Source: Trissonchulus latispiculum (lineage: Eukaryota > Nematoda > Enoplea > Enoplida > Ironidae). Taken from it: DNA of 64,000 nucleotides. Of the stretch, positions 1-12,549 are shown in pieces. The DNA is taken from positions 44,339 through 108,338 of the forward strand of contig JASAND010005466.1 in assembly GCA_030248195.1 (NCBI GenBank), written 5' to 3'. Each line of letters opens with the position of its first letter. The stretch's first letter is position 1. Made by a program: the position numbers and the translations under genes. Below the pieces are notes generated by a model that saw only the letters and a list, made by a program, of their open reading frames with translations, did not search any database and was not told the origin of the DNA.

Positions 1-56
1 GTATGATGGGGGCATAGATGTACCAGGCTACAGTGAGTTTACCCCCTGTGAGACCC

Positions 57-525
57 CCCCACGGATAGGCCAGACCCCCTCACACGAAGCCCATTTCCAT
101 AAAACAATTGGAAAAAAGTTTCTAATTTTTTCCATAAATTTTCTGATTATTTATCAAAATTGTTTCTAATAGTTTTCTATATTTTTCTAATTGTTTTCTT
201 GTGGTTTTCTTTCTAATTAATTTCCGTTAATTTTTTCTAACCAGGCACCACTTTCTAATTGTTTTCTGAATTATTTCTAATTGATTACACAATATTTTCT
301 TATTTCTTTCGAATTAATTTCCTAATAAAAGTTAACATTTTCCTATTGTTTTCTAAATAATATCCTTGTTTTCAAAAATGTTTCTAATGATTTCTGATTG
401 TTTTCAAAACGCCTCCTCCGTAGCTTGCAATTTTTTCTAATTGTTTTCCAGATTATTTCTAATGTTGATTCGGCGATATCTCACTGCTCACCGCTAATAA
501 TAATTGAGTCTTTTATACATTTAAT
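57..525. repeat. T-rich TTTTCTAATTG low-complexity tract
   Basis: Dozens of imperfect TTTTCTAATTG repeats, mirrored by AATTAGAAAAC repeats at 2420-2710. GAAGCCCATTTCC (88) and GAAATGGGCTTCG (2704) are inverted edges of the pair. No gene seen. Confidence 0.5.
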
Positions 526-849
526 CTGGCTTTTTCCTACAGGGCCCCCCCCCCAGAAATCCGTCCCCCCCCCCAGGCTTGGGTCGCCCCCCCCCCAGGA
601 TTCGGGCCTGCCCCCCCTGAACCCCCCCTAAAGTGCCCGGAAAAATAGGGTTTTGAGGGAGAATTTTGAAAAGTTTTCCGGCATCGCCGGATTTTTACCC
701 ATTTTTAATCATTTTTTAGCTATTTTAAGCTTAAACTTAAGTTAAAAATAGTCAATTTTTTAGCTCAGCAGCAAAAAATAGCTATTTTTAGTCATTTTTC
801 TAAAAAATCTCCCCCCCCCCCCACAAATTTTTGCCTAGGAAAAAGCCAG
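526..849. mobile_element. G-tract MITE, CTGGCTTTTTCCTA type
   Basis: Ends CTGGCTTTTTCCTA and TAGGAAAAAGCCAG. Poly-C blocks lie inside and a core CCGGCATCGCCGG hairpin is at ~674. The proline-rich reading at 398-631 is an artefact of the C runs. Confidence 0.75.
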
Positions 850-1125
850 TTTATCAGCAAACAATAAACCCGAAACAGAACGTAAAATCGACACAAAGCC
901 AAAATAGAGTAAAGTGAACAGCAAAAGACAAACACAGGCTCACATTTTGCATGCTAGTTGGCAGGGCCCATCCCATCCCATCTATATAACACGCAAAATT
1001 TGAGCTAAAAATAAATTTTCTTGGCATTTTGACCCCTCAAAAATTCTAAATTTATATAAACGTATTTTCGAAGATTTATGGGAATTTTCGAGCAGTTAGA
1101 CGATAACTTTTAATACATATATATA

Positions 1126-1501
1126 CAGGGTATTTTTTACCGGGGGGGGGGCGGCCCCCCCGAAGTCGACATTCCCCCCCGAAAATGCCTCCCCCCCCCC
1201 GAAATCGCCCCCTCCCGGGATTTTTGCTTCCCCCCCCCCGGGATTTTTTGAGGGCCCAAATTTTTGCCAAAAATGGCCAAATTTTCCGGGTTCGCCGAAG
1301 ATTTTTTCGTAAAAATAGCTATTTTTAGCTTAATTAAATCCAGGCATTTTTGAGAACTTTTAACGTTTCACCATGCAAAATACGCCAAAAAATACCATTT
1401 TTGGCTCATTTTGGCCAAAAAATCTTCCCCCCACGAAAATTTCTTGGCCTCCCCCCGGGAAGCCCCCCCCCCTCCGGAAAAAACGCCTTAAAAGTACCCT
1501 G
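1126..1501. mobile_element. G-tract MITE, CAGGGTATTTTTTA type
   Basis: Starts CAGGGTATTTTTTAC and ends AAAAGTACCCTG. Long G/C runs lie near both ends. Flanks CATATATATA on both sides could be a duplication or simple AT repeat. Confidence 0.65.
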
Positions 1502-3550
1502 CATATATATAGTTATTATATGAATAAGCTATCTCCTTTTCCTAGCCAGTAAAATCCGGATTTCTGTTGTTCCGCTGTTTTGCTAAGCTAAAGTGATCAA
1601 AACTCCCTCCCAAACAAAGAAATTGGCGAAAAATACTAGAACAACTTTTATTTTATTTCATGGAATTTCGACAGATCTGCAAATTTATATATATATATAT
1701 ATACGTATATCTATACGTATATATATGCGAATATATGCGTATACTACGTACAATGCTGAATTGCTGGTGGTTGGAAATTTTCCAAGCAAGACGAAAAATA
1801 AGTTGGAATATTATCCGACCCATTTCCCGCTATAAAATTAAACAACAATGTGATCACGGAGGTTCCAGCCAGGCAGGTCAAATGCCTCAGGAATTTGAAA
1901 CGTTGACACTCTCATAAGTTAACCTTGAGAAAAGATTAGGATGGGGGTAGCCGAAAGTAAGCTGGGTGGTGCCAGCCAATTTCAGGTGGGGTGGGATCAA
2001 AGAAAATCTAATTTCGGGAAGCGAATAAAACATTTCTCTTTAACAATTTTCAAACAAATTGCAATTTTAATTAGCTGTACGAAGCTTAAAAATGGTGATT
2101 GATCCTCATTTTAAAAAAGAATGTTAAAGGTTTTTTTTCCAGTTTTTTAGTGAAACCTCCCAAATTTTTAGGGTGGGTCTGGCAAATTTGGGTGAGTGTG
2201 GTTTGAGACTTGTCAATTTGTCAAGTTTTTGCACCAAAAAAGGCGATTACGTATATATTGATCAAAAATTTTGATTATTGATCAAAAATCAAAAGCCGGA
2301 AAAATTTTGAAAATTTTGATCAAAAATCCTAAAACTTTGGCAATTTCTGGGCACCTTAGGGTGAGTGGGGGGAAGCCCACCTTATTCGAGCCTCCCCCAT
2401 ATATAAATTTTGGCCTAGATGTAAGCCAGTATATATATATTTTCTAATTTTTTCTAATTTGATAACAATTAGAAAACAATTATAAAAATTTGATATCTTT
2501 TCATATTGTTTTCTAGTCAGGAAAACATTTAAAAACAATCAGAAAACAATCAGAAATAATATCGATTTTGTTTTCTAATTGATTTCTAATTTTGAAATCA
2601 TTTAGAAAAAATTTGAAAACAATTAGAAAATATTTGCATAGTGTAGAAAGAAACCAATAAGAAAACAATCGGAAATAATGATTTTATTTCTAATTGTTTT
2701 CTAGAAATGGGCTTCGTGTGCCCTCCCCCCCCCCCTACCCGACCTCAACTACTCCCCCCCCAAGCCGAGCTCAAACCCCCCTCCCCCCCTAAAATTGGGT
2801 CCAAATCAAGTAAAAAATGCAAAATTTGTGAAAATTTTTTTGCAACTTCTGAAATTTTTGAAAAAAATTAGAGAAACAGGCTATAAATCATCTATAAACA
2901 GCTAAAGATGGTTATTTATAGCAATTAAAAGGTAATATACGCAATTAAAACCACAATCTGGGCTAATTTAGGCATATTTTAGTACAAATTTGTCAATTTT
3001 CAAGCCCTATTTTCGCATACGAAAACTATTGACAGACGCTTTGGCTTTTGAGTACGTTTAATGTACTGTACGTCGAAAAAGGACCATTTTTAGCTAAAGA
3101 AACTTGGGTACAGTTTAGGGGGATCCTCCCCCCCCCCAATTTCGGATTTGGGTGGGGTCCTCCGAGCCAAATTTGGACCTTCCACTCCCCCCCCCCCCAA
3201 CCCAAACAGTTGGTACACCTATAGATGGGGGGGGGGGTAGGTGGATATTCCCCCCAAATTTTTTGACCAAATTTACCCCCTCCCAGAATTTTTGACATAC
3301 CCTCCCCAACTTTTTTCGCGATAATAATCTCGTTATGCCAAAAATTTGGACTTTTTTGAAACATGTTGCGGGGGCGGTGTAAAAAATGGCTGGGGGGCAA
3401 CCCCCCAATTACGCCTGTGGTTTTGGGCAATTTCCGGCAACCCCCCTCCCTCCGTCGGCCCCCCCCTTTCTGCTAGACCCCCTCCCTACTTTTTTCAAAC
3501 CCCCACCCCCACTTTTTTCGCCAGCCGCAACTATGGGACAAAAATGTCGA
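1502..3550. other. Gene-free repetitive stretch
   Basis: AT-rich sequence, a (TA)n run near 1687, the inverted low-complexity tract 2420-2710 and further G/C-run MITE remnants (3110-3500). Long Pro/Gly readings on both strands at 3026-3741 come from poly-C/G runs. Confidence 0.5.
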
Positions 3551-3558
3551 TATGGGAG

Positions 3559-3927
3559 CTGGCTTTTTCCTACAGGGGGTGGGGGCCCCCCCAGAAATCC
3601 GTCCCCCCCCCGACTCGGGTCGCCCCCCCCAGGATTCGGGCCTCCCCCCCCCAGAACCCCCCACCCTGAAGTGCCCGGAAAAATAGGGTTTTGAGAGTAA
3701 ATTTTGAAAAAATTTTCCGGCTTTGCCGGATTTTTACCCATTTTTAAGCATTTTTTAGCTATTTTAAGCTTAAATTTAAGATAAAAATAGTCAACTTTTT
3801 AGCTCAGCAGCAAAAAATAGCTATTTTTAGACATTTTTCTAAAAAATTTTCTTCCCCCCCAGAAATCCGAGCCCCCCCAGACCTAGGGGGGACCCCCCCC
3901 AGAAATTTTTGCCTAGGAAAAAACCAG
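3559..3927. mobile_element. G-tract MITE with GGGAG TSD
   Basis: CTGGCTTTTTCCTA to CCTAGGAAAAAACCAG, flanked by GGGAG on both sides. Internal TTCCGGCTTTGCCGGA hairpin at ~3716. Confidence 0.72.
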
Positions 3928-4134
3928 GGGAGGAGGGGTAAGAAAAATTTTCGACGGAGGGTTCGGCGAACATTCGGTTTTAGATAAAAAACTCAAAAAT
4001 TCTCTCAATTTTCAGCTAGTTTTAGCGATTTCAGCCACACCTATGCTTCCCACCGTAGTGGTACCCATTCTGACATTTTTTGAAGTTTTGAAAGCGGGGG
4101 GGGGGAGTAGAGGGGGCTCCCGAAAGTGGGATGG

Positions 4135-4850
4135 AGATCGAGTCCAAGGTATAAAATAAAAAATTTTTAGCGAAAATTAGCATTTTTTAGGTAAAAACAC
4201 AAAAAATCGCTGTTTTTAAAATTAACATTTAAGCCAATTTGGTTGGCAGCTGAATGCGCTCCACATCCTTCAGGAACCCAATAACCTTGACGGGACCCGA
4301 GGACGGGACCGCCAGGGAGGTGGGGAGGAGGGCGAGTCCAAGGTATAAAATACAAAATTTTTAGCGGAAAATTAGCATTTTTTAGGTAAAAACACAAAAA
4401 AATCGCTGTTTTTAAAATTAACTTTTAAGTCAATTATATAATTAGCGAAAAATTCAGAAAATTTTTGAAAATTTGACCTCAAAAACTTAATTTTTCGACA
4501 CTTTTGGGCGACCCCCAAAAAATGGGGGGCTTGCTTGCCGAAAACTGGTGGGGGGATGAAAGTGAGGGGGCTGTCCTGGACCTGGAAAGCACCTTGTCGC
4601 CGGTGGTCCGGCAGAACCCCTGCAGCGCTCCACGCCCAGGCTGGGCTTTTTTACTGGGGAGGGGGGGCCGCCACTTCTTCACAGTTCAATGTTTAGTATA
4701 TTTAGGAAACAGGCTATTTTTACTGCATTTTTAGCGTTTTTAGACCACTTTAGATTCCCCCCCACTTTTGGGTTCCCCCCACTAGTGGGGAGGGGTCCCC
4801 CACTCTCCCCACCCCCACTTTTTTCGCCTAGAAAAAGCCCAGCCCAGGTG
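4135..4850 (-). mobile_element. G-tract MITE pair, CTGGGCTTTTT type
   Basis: 4643-4845 is bounded by TGGGCTTTTTTACTGGGG and CGCCTAGAAAAAGCCCA. 4135-4690 is the reverse complement of 22370-22790, including the TATACCTTGGACTCGCCCTC block, which itself occurs twice here. Confidence 0.55.
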
Positions 4851-4924
4851 CCCCCGTCTCCACGGGTCCCCTGGGCCAAGGAACTTTCATACCCCTGGCT
4901 CCTCAGTGGGGCCCAACTCCTATA

Positions 4925-6430
4925 TCATAGGGGTCGCGGTAGCGACCCCTATAATATGAGTGAAAATGGTCGAATGACCGTGTAAAACAAGGCTGCGCAG
5001 ATTCCTGCGCAGATCATGCGCAGATTATGTGCGCAAAAAATTGTACGTGTCGAGTTTAGTATATTTGCCAAGTTTCATCCCTGTACCACTTTCCGTTAAA
5101 AAGTTGTACCAAAAATCGCTTACGAAAATTGTGTTTTTTCTTTTTTTCCGGTTTCTCGCTTTTGATGTCTCATAAGGGGGTTTTGTAGCTTGAATAACTA
5201 CAGAATATTCTTGTAGTACAAATCGAAAATAAGAAAATAAGCCAATATTTATGCCTCCCGGGGCCGGAAAAATTTTTTGGCTGGGGGCCAAAGTCGGCCA
5301 AAACGCTAAAATGGCCAAAAATTATGCTTCAAAGGCGCCTTAATAAGTCAGATTGGGCTATATACGTATGGGGTAATACTGACTATGTGGTTAAGCAGTA
5401 CACATATCGGGGTCGTTCGAATGCTATATGATTTTCCGGATCTGTGCGTAATTTTTGGGTACTGGCCGGCCAAAGTTGGTGAATATTGGGTCGAACTTTG
5501 AACCTAATTTTTTCGCTTATTTTGCTACATGGGTGGCTCAAATTTTGCATACAAAGGTTTTTTGGGACGGAGAATCGATTCCCCCTATCAGTTTTGCTGC
5601 CCGAGTAACCCAAGTTGCTGGGCTGGTCCCACTTGACCGTCTAGGGGGTGAGGTCGGTAACCGCTTCCGTTCCCGGAGGTCCATATATAGTAGGCTTTAC
5701 TTTGCCTGTCCAAACTTTGTCTATAGGGGTTTTCTGGTGCACCCAGCTCATTCCCGGTGTCCGTTTTGCCGTCTGACCCACGCATCTTGCTGTGCTGGTT
5801 CCACTTTGCCGTCTGGAGGGTCCGGTCAGTACCGACTTCTGGGAACACTATATAGGACTGTACATAGCCTCTCAAAACATTGTCTGTAGGGGTTTTCTGG
5901 TGCGCCCAGCTGATTCCTGGCATCTGTTTTGCCGTCTGACCAGGCGCGTAGCCAGGGGGGGGGGCGAGGGGGGGCATGCCCCCCCCCTCCCTGAAAGTGG
6001 AGACAAAAGAAAGAAAATTTTTTTATGAGTAGCAGTAGTGCGAATAAATATTTCGAAAAATTTTCGCCTGCGGCGCTACTTTTCAACGAAAATATCTCAA
6101 AAAGCTCCAGATTTTGTCTGAAAATTTCCACCAACTACTTAATTGCAGTAGAAATTTCAGAGCATTTTTGGCTTGCCCCCCTCCGAAATTTTTTCTGGCT
6201 ACGCTAGTGCGTCTGACCCACCCATCTTGCTGTGCTGGTTCCACTTTGCCATCTGGAGGGTCAGGTCGGTGGGAGGTCATAGGGTCAAAAATGAAAATTT
6301 TCAAAAGTGGTCAAATTTGGTATCAAATGAAAGCGCTAAGCGAGCTGAGCAACTTTTGTCATAGAACTGCATGCTCAAAGTGGTTGTGGAGTGCTGTGGT
6401 TGGCTTGCTTGCTACTGTTGAAAGATATCT
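4925..6430 (+). mobile_element. Family-1 element, diverged copy D, 3' truncated
   Basis: Starts TCATAGGGGTCGCGGTAGCGACCCC at 4925. The CTGCGCA-rich block and a diverged internal region to 5560 are followed by 163-bp units (5560-5940) and one 147-bp unit (6240-6400). A hAT-like MITE (5941-6209) is inserted. It abuts copy C head to head near 6430. Confidence 0.68.
5941..6209 (+). mobile_element. hAT-like MITE with perfect 8-bp TSD
   Basis: 269 bp, ends CAGGCGCGTAGCCAG and CTGGCTACGCTAGTG. Flanked by CGTCTGAC at 5933-5940 and 6210-6217. Eight-base duplication and CA...TG ends are typical of hAT elements. It is inserted in a 163-bp repeat of family-1 copy D. Confidence 0.88.
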
Positions 6431-6442
6431 ACGTATATATAC

Positions 6443-8482
6443 ACAAGTAACAAAAATGCTCCGCACAAAAGGGGATAATATGTGTGTTGGGCCTATGTCT
6501 GTCGTTTAAATTCCGGTTGAGAAAGCAAGTATATATATAAATCCGACACAGCAAGTTTGGGTGGGTGGTTCTATGACAAATGTTCTATGACAAAGGTTGC
6601 TCAGTTCGATGCGGGCTTTCATTTGTTACCAAATTTGACCACTTTTGAAAATTTTAATTTTTGACCCAAAATCGCCTAAGTCCCCACCCCACCCCACCAC
6701 AGGCCTCTACAGCCACTTTAGGTACGCACTTCTATGACAAAAGTTGCTCAGTTCGATGCGGGCTTTCATTTGGTACCAAATTTGACCACTTTTGAAAATT
6801 TTAATTTTTGACCCAAAATCGCCTAAGTCCCCACCCCACCCCACCACAGCCCTCTACAGCCACTTTAGGTACACACTCCTATGACAAAAGTTGCTCAGTT
6901 CGATGCGGGCTTTCATTTGGTACCAAATTTGACCACTTTTGAAAAATTTTATTTTTGACCCAAAATAGCCTAATTCCCCACCCCACCCCACCACAGCCCT
7001 CAACAGCCACATTTGGGGGACCCACGTATATGACAAAAGTTGCTCAGCTCACTTAGAGCTTTCAAATTAAACCAAATTTGACCACTTTTGAAAAATTTTA
7101 TTTTTGACCCAAAATAGCCTAAGTCCCCACCCCACCCCACCACAGGCCTCTACAGCCACTTTAGGTACGCACTTCTATGACAAAAGTTGCTCAGTTCGAT
7201 GCGGGCTTTCATTTGGTACCAAATTTGACCACTTTTGAAAATTTTAATTTTTGACCCAAAATCGCCTAAGTCCCCACCCCACCCCACCACAGCCCTCTAC
7301 AGCCACTTTAGGTACACACTCCTATGACAAAAGTTGCTCAGTTCGATGCGGGCTTTCATTTGGTACCAAATTTGACCACTTTTGAAAAATTTTATTTTTG
7401 GCCACTTGACCCCCTACCCGATTTACCCTTCAAACGACAAAGTGGAGCCAGTTCAGCAAAATGGGTGGGTCGGACGGCAAAAGGGACACCGGAAATGAGC
7501 TGGGCGCACCAGAAAACCCCTATGGACAAAGTTTTGAGAGGCCAGGTAAAGCCTACTATGGACCCCCAGGAAGCGGTTTCCGACTTGACCCTCCCGACGG
7601 CAAAGTGGAACCAGCCCAGCAACATGGGTGGGTCGGACGGCAAAACGGACACCGGAAATGAGCTGGGCGCACCAGAAAACCCCTATAGACAAAGTTTTGA
7701 GAGGCCAGGTAAAGCCTACTATGGATCTCCAGGAAGCGGTTTCCGACTTGACCCTCCCGACGGCAAAGTGAAACCAGCCCAGCTTCATGGGTGGGTCCGA
7801 CGGCAAAACTGCTTACGGGAATCAATTCGCCGTGCCAGAAAACCTTTGTATGAAAGAATTGAGCTTTCTAAGTTGAATACACAGCGAGAAATTTCGATTT
7901 TTCATTTTTCGAATTTTCACCATTTTTGACCGGCCACTGTGGTCGCATGGGAAGCGATAGAGAAACGATACTTAGCTATTTAGTTAGTTCAGTATATGTA
8001 GTTTCTGAATATAAAAAGAAATCGGCTCCAGCTCTTAACGTTCGAGCTGCGCAGCGACCACAAAAATGGTCATTTTTCGCTCTGAGCCGACTTTGCGGCG
8101 CCGCTGCGGCGCTGTGGCGCACCTGCGGCGCAAAAAAAGTAGCGATTCTTAAATGGCGCATGGGGTACTACCAGACCCTATACCCCTTTAGGTCCGGCCT
8201 CCGCTGCAGATTACGTGAAAGAGGCGGAAAGTCAGGACAATACGACCATTAAATAGGAGAAACCGGAAAAAAAACATCGCCGCCATAACCGGTCCGGGGC
8301 GCAACTTTTTAACGGAAAGTGATACAGGGCTGAAACTTCACAGACATACTAAACTCGATGTGCTCTACAATTTGCGCATGAAATCTGCGCAGGATTTTGC
8401 GCAGCCTCTGCGCAGCTTATTTTACGGTGTCTCCAGGGACTTTTGACACATATTATAGGGGTCGCTGCCGCGACCCCTATGA
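6443..8482 (-). mobile_element. Family-1 Helentron-like element, copy C
   Basis: Minus-strand copy. TCATAGGGGTCGC hairpin at 8456-8482, unique block, 163-bp units 7830-7440, about six 147-bp units 7400-6570, then GCGGAGCATTTTTGTTACTTGT ending at 6443. Confidence 0.78.
6570..7440 (-). repeat. 147-bp tandem array of family-1 copy C
   Basis: About six units marked by GTTGCTCAG, TTTGGTACCAAATTTGACCA and CCCCACCCCACCCCACCACA. Equivalent arrays lie at 20920-21560 and 50040-50580, where the marker GAGCTGAGCAACTT recurs every 146-149 bp. Confidence 0.88.
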
Positions 8483-8528
8483 TACCTTCAGGATCATACA
8501 TATATATATATATATAAAATAATAGAAA

Positions 8529-8725
8529 ACAAGAACAAAAAGTGCTCCTTCGTCGCATGTAAAATACAACGTATGAGTCTTCGTAGGCAGGTTGTACATA
8601 AGCAAAAACTAGCCTGTAAAATACATATGAGTTCCGTAGGGAGGTTGTAAATTAAGGAAAACAAGTTGCAACCGCTTAACATATGAGCCTGTCCTACAAC
8701 GAGGCTCATATTGGCGTTACAGTGC
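8529..8725 (-). mobile_element. Solo Helentron-like 3' end
   Basis: ACAAGAACAAAAAGTGCTCC then CGTCGCATG and CATATGAG blocks, like 24881-25075. It lies about 45 bp beyond the 5' hairpin of family-1 copy C. Confidence 0.5.
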
Positions 8726-8876
8726 ATTCCACATTAAAGCCTCATTAAAGAACCTCAGCTTCATCCACATTACGGAAAAATGAATAGACGTTGTGGCCCA
8801 GAAGAAATGGGCTGAAGTGAACTACGACTGTACATGCAACCTGATGTTTCCTGAAACACTATGGCACACCTAATGC

Positions 8877-9066
8877 ATTCTCGAAACACTTCCACATTAT
8901 ACACACGCTCCTAAGTTCAGCTGGCGCTGCTCCCAATTTAGGAGAAATGTTAGGAGTGGTGGCTAGCACTCCTAGCGGTGAAAATCTTTTGAAACACAAT
9001 TCTCCTAAGTGCCTACCTAAGCCCAACTTAGGAGCGCTCCTAGGCTTAGGAGGATCCTTTACAACG
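8877..9066. mobile_element. Diverged copy of the GGAGCGCTCCTAAG element
   Basis: Contains CTCCTAAGTTCAG, ATCTTTTGAAACACAA and TTAGGAGCGCTCCTAGGC, as in 60328-60665. Ends are worn (GATCCTTTACAACGC). Confidence 0.55.
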
Positions 9067-10350
9067 CGGCCCAGGTCCCTGGCCGAGTATATATAACAGC
9101 AACTAGCAATGATTTTCCTCCATGTTCCCCTCAGCTGGCTGTAGACGCTGGCTGCCATCAGTCTGCTGCCCTCCCTCCCCTCGATGTCCCACCGCCTCCT
9201 CCCCCTTCACGCCAACTCTGTTCCCCCACAGCCAATCTCTCAGAATCCACCCCGCCCCTCCAACCAACTCTGGCCGACAGGAGGTCAGGGGTATCCTCGC
9301 ACCATGCCAACCCTCTCCTAGCCCTCCCCCACCAGTCAGGGGGCGAACAGGCGCCCATCCGGCTCCTAAAAATTCCCTACGCATCCTCCAATGGAATGCT
9401 GGCGATGTGAAATCCAAACTGGCCTGGCTACAGAAGCACATGGCCGATTTAAATGTGGATATTGCGGCTATACAAGAAACTCACTTCAGGGATGGTCAAC
9501 CACTCCTCCCCAAATTCCCAGGCTATACCATCGAGAGGCTCAGAACAGAATTACCGGTAGAGCTGGAAACGCGGTGAAAAGTGGCGGTGCCGCTATCCTG
9601 GTAAAATCTGACATCAACTACACCAGGCTAAACGATCAGATAACAGCACCGGCGGATTCCACCACAGTTGCTGTGTCACTGAAACTCCATCTGAAAGGTG
9701 CAGATCTGAAGGTTACATCAGTCTATGTGCCGCCTATTCAGCGGCAAGCTGAAGAACAGAGGACACAACGGTTTGACCCATATCGACTCCCCGTCGTCGA
9801 TACAAACTCCATCATCTGTGCCGATTTCAACGCCCACTGTGAAGCATGGGAACCCGGACGTCATGGAAACACTGGGCTACTGACGAAGAAGGGACACAGA
9901 CCAACACATCTGAAGACGGACTCAGGGGAACCAAGGGAGGAAGAGGGGGGGAAGGGGGGGACGGACGAAAAGGAAGGAAAGAGGGGTCCACAAGCGGGGA
10001 CACGAGGGAAGGGGAGGGCGGGGGGGCTGGGCTACCTGATCGAAGAATGGGCCATCCACTCAGACCAACACATCCTGAATGACGGCACTCAAACCAGACC
10101 TCCAGCAACGGTCTAGGAATCGAACACTGCTGGACGGCCGTACACCATAGCCCCCACATTTCCGTCTATAACTGCCTCCACTCTTGCCATTCAACTAGGG
10201 CGGCGGAGATCAAGTTGGAAAGGGAGAATGATTCACGTGGAGAGAACCTATCCTGGACGAAGCCTCTTTACCAATGCTGTCGTCTCCAAAGCCCAGAGAG
10301 CAGCTGTACCTAGACCTCCCAAGCCACGGAGGTCCCAGCTGTCAGCGGAC
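9067..10350 (+). pseudogene. LINE AP-endonuclease and linker fragment
   Basis: Contains LRILQWNAGDVKSKLAWLQ, IAAIQETHF, then GGAAILVKSDINYTRL and IICADFNAHCEAWEPG, the order of an APE-type endonuclease of non-LTR retrotransposons. A 2-base AG duplication near 9532 shifts the frame after GYTIE. A G-rich insertion (9930-10025) interrupts the domain before YLIEEWAIHSDQHIL. SLFTNAVVSKAQRA at 10260 is from the endonuclease-RT linker. No RT follows. Confidence 0.75.
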
Positions 10351-10794
10351 CACCTGCTCATCCTCCTCACAGTCAATCGGGAGGGAGGGGAGAGGGGGGG
10401 AGGGGGGGGAATGCACCATGGACCCGGTCGGATCAAAAGACCACCCCAAGCACAGTGGTCCGGGGGACGCAAAGGCGAATTGGCCTGTTAGATATCGTTG
10501 CAGATAATTGCAGATTCTAACCCTTGGAGGGCCTCTCGCCCACAGTCTCCTTTCCGGAATACTGAGTACCCAGGAGGAAAAGGGGGGGCAGCCGAAGCAG
10601 CGAGGGGCGGCAGCGTTGTCAGGGGGGAAGAGGACATTGGAGGTAGACAGCTCACAGAGCCTATAGCCTTTGGGGGGGAGGGGGGGGGGGAACCGCCGGG
10701 GAGGGGGGGGGGTGGAGTGGGGGGGGGTGCCGTGAAGGGAGACCGGTGGGACTCGAGGGCAGCAGCTCAGCAGCCAGCGTCTCCCGCGCAGCGA

Positions 10795-11230
10795 AGGGAA
10801 CATGGAGGACAATCATTGCCAGTTACTGCTATATATATACTCGGCCAGGGACCTGGAGGCCTGAGCATCGTTTGTGGGTCTATTAGCCGCACCGCCTGCA
10901 TTGTACACAATTGTGAGCCGCGTTTCTCTTGCAAACGGGGCATGGCCATCTTGGGCCGGGGTTTTCCTCAATGTCACCGGACAGGACTAAGAGGCTATTG
11001 GGCTTACCGGGCCCGCCACTAAAAAACCCGATTTTCTGGAAGGGGGATAGGACACCCCGAAGGATGACTCGGGTCTCCGGTATAGGAGTTGGGCCCCATT
11101 GAGGAGCCAGGTATGAAAGTTCCTTGGCCCAGGGGACCCGTGGAGACCTGGGGTTTTTCTAGGCAAAATAAGTGGGGGGAAGAGTGGTGGTCCGGACGCC
11201 CCCCCCACAGTGGAGGGGAGGTCAAAATGG
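10795..11230 (+). repeat. LINE-associated 5' block with TATATATAC
   Basis: CATGGAGGACAATCATTGCC, CTGCTATATATATACTCGGC and TGTACACAATTGTGAGCCGC mark a ~430-bp block repeated at 15067-15450 (direct) and 12550-12870 (inverted). A shorter inverted copy is at 9063-9140. It always borders an endonuclease fragment, as expected of a LINE 5' UTR. Confidence 0.55.
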
Positions 11231-11539
11231 GGGGAATTGCCAAAGATACAGTAGAAGAGACCCTGTTTTCTACATATACTGCTATAACTAAACTAGGCTC
11301 AAAAATTGAGTTTTAGACCATAGAAGGTTCGGCAGGCGGAAAAATTTTGAAAATTTTGACAAAAATCAAATTCGGAGGGACAGGGGGGGGGGAGATGGGG
11401 GGCGGGGGGAAGAACCCAAAACTAGTGGGGGGGGCGCCCCCCCACCCCCCCCAAAACAAAAAACCCCAGGAGACAGGGCAGAGCTGGACTTTTTCTAGAA
11501 GCAAGAAGAGTTGAGAGAGAGAGAGGAATCTAAAAGTGG

Positions 11540-12130
11540 TCTAAAGACGCTAAAATGCAAAGTTTGGGCCTGTCTCCTGAAAGCTACGAGCGATTAAAAA
11601 ATCCCCCTCGTTACTTTGTGTGCATTGGCCGAAATATTCAGAATGAAGAAGAAACCAAACCGATCTAGCTGCTAGCCTGTGAAAAAAGTTGATTTCAACT
11701 GAAGTGCCAAAATAGCGAAAGTCCGACTTTGGGACCTTGCCACAGAGCCAAAATTGGCCAGGTGCCAAAATGACCAAAAAAGGTAGCATGGTGGGATCCT
11801 GTCTACCAACATATAATAGTAGTATGATGCCAAAATGCCCACATCGTTCCAACACTTAGCCGTAAAATGCATTTCCAATAAGCGTTATTTACTCAGAAAA
11901 AAAACAAACACCAAGGTAACTATCGCCTAGTGCAAAAATTCGAAGTTTCGAATTCGAACCAAAAGTATGGTGGTACTTGTAGTACTACTCGAGTTGTTTA
12001 CGATGGTAACCTTTTTACCACTGCCGGGCCTCTAATTAGCTGGCACCAGGCCAACACGGTCTGCAGGGGCCGTCGCAGACAGTGCTTACGCCCCTACTCT
12101 GTAGGCGCGCCATCGTGCCATACGGAAGTA
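11540..12130 (-). mobile_element. Family-2 element, 5' fragment
   Basis: Reverse complement of 16020-16600: the same unique block, up to a degraded hairpin near 12090-12115. It lacks the repeat array and foldback. Confidence 0.65.
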
Positions 12131-12549
12131 GTTATAGAGTATATAACAGCTATTTTCCTGCATTTTTAGGTCTTTAGACCACTTTGAATTCCCCCCCCCC
12201 AACTTTTTCGCCTAGAAAAAGCCCAGCCCAAGTACCCCTGTCTCCTGGGGTTTTTTTTACTGGGGGGGGGGGGGGGGGGAGGCGCTTGGGGTTGGGCCCC
12301 CCACCAGGCCCATGGAAGATCTCAGATTTTTTAGGATTTTTGGTCATTCAATTTTCCCTTCGCCTTTTTTCGTCAATAAGGTCTTTTGGTGCTAAAACTC
12401 AATTTTATAGAAAACTAGTTATAATTATATGTAGAAAACAGGCTTTTTATACTGTATTTTTGGCATTTTTAGCCCATTTTATTCCCCCCCTTGGACCTCC
12501 CCCCCCCAGGGCACCCCCCCCCCCCACTTATTTTTGCCTAGAAAAACCC

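Noticed and set aside
3026..3741. Overlapping long Pro- and Gly-rich open frames on both strands
   Set aside because: They are translations of poly-C/poly-G runs of MITEs. Both strands and several frames are open together and no motif is present.
7324..7929. A 201-codon open frame with repeated [20 protein letters not shown]
   Set aside because: It is the 163-bp tandem repeat read through. Similar frames appear on both strands of the same arrays at 5455, 20424 and 49317.
8349..8727. Minus-strand frames rich in Cys and Tyr
   Set aside because: They cover the hairpin end of family-1 copy C and a solo Helentron-like end.
9827..10812. Pro/Gly/Ser-rich frames
   Set aside because: They are caused by G-rich insertions within LINE endonuclease remnants; the real signal is the broken endonuclease.
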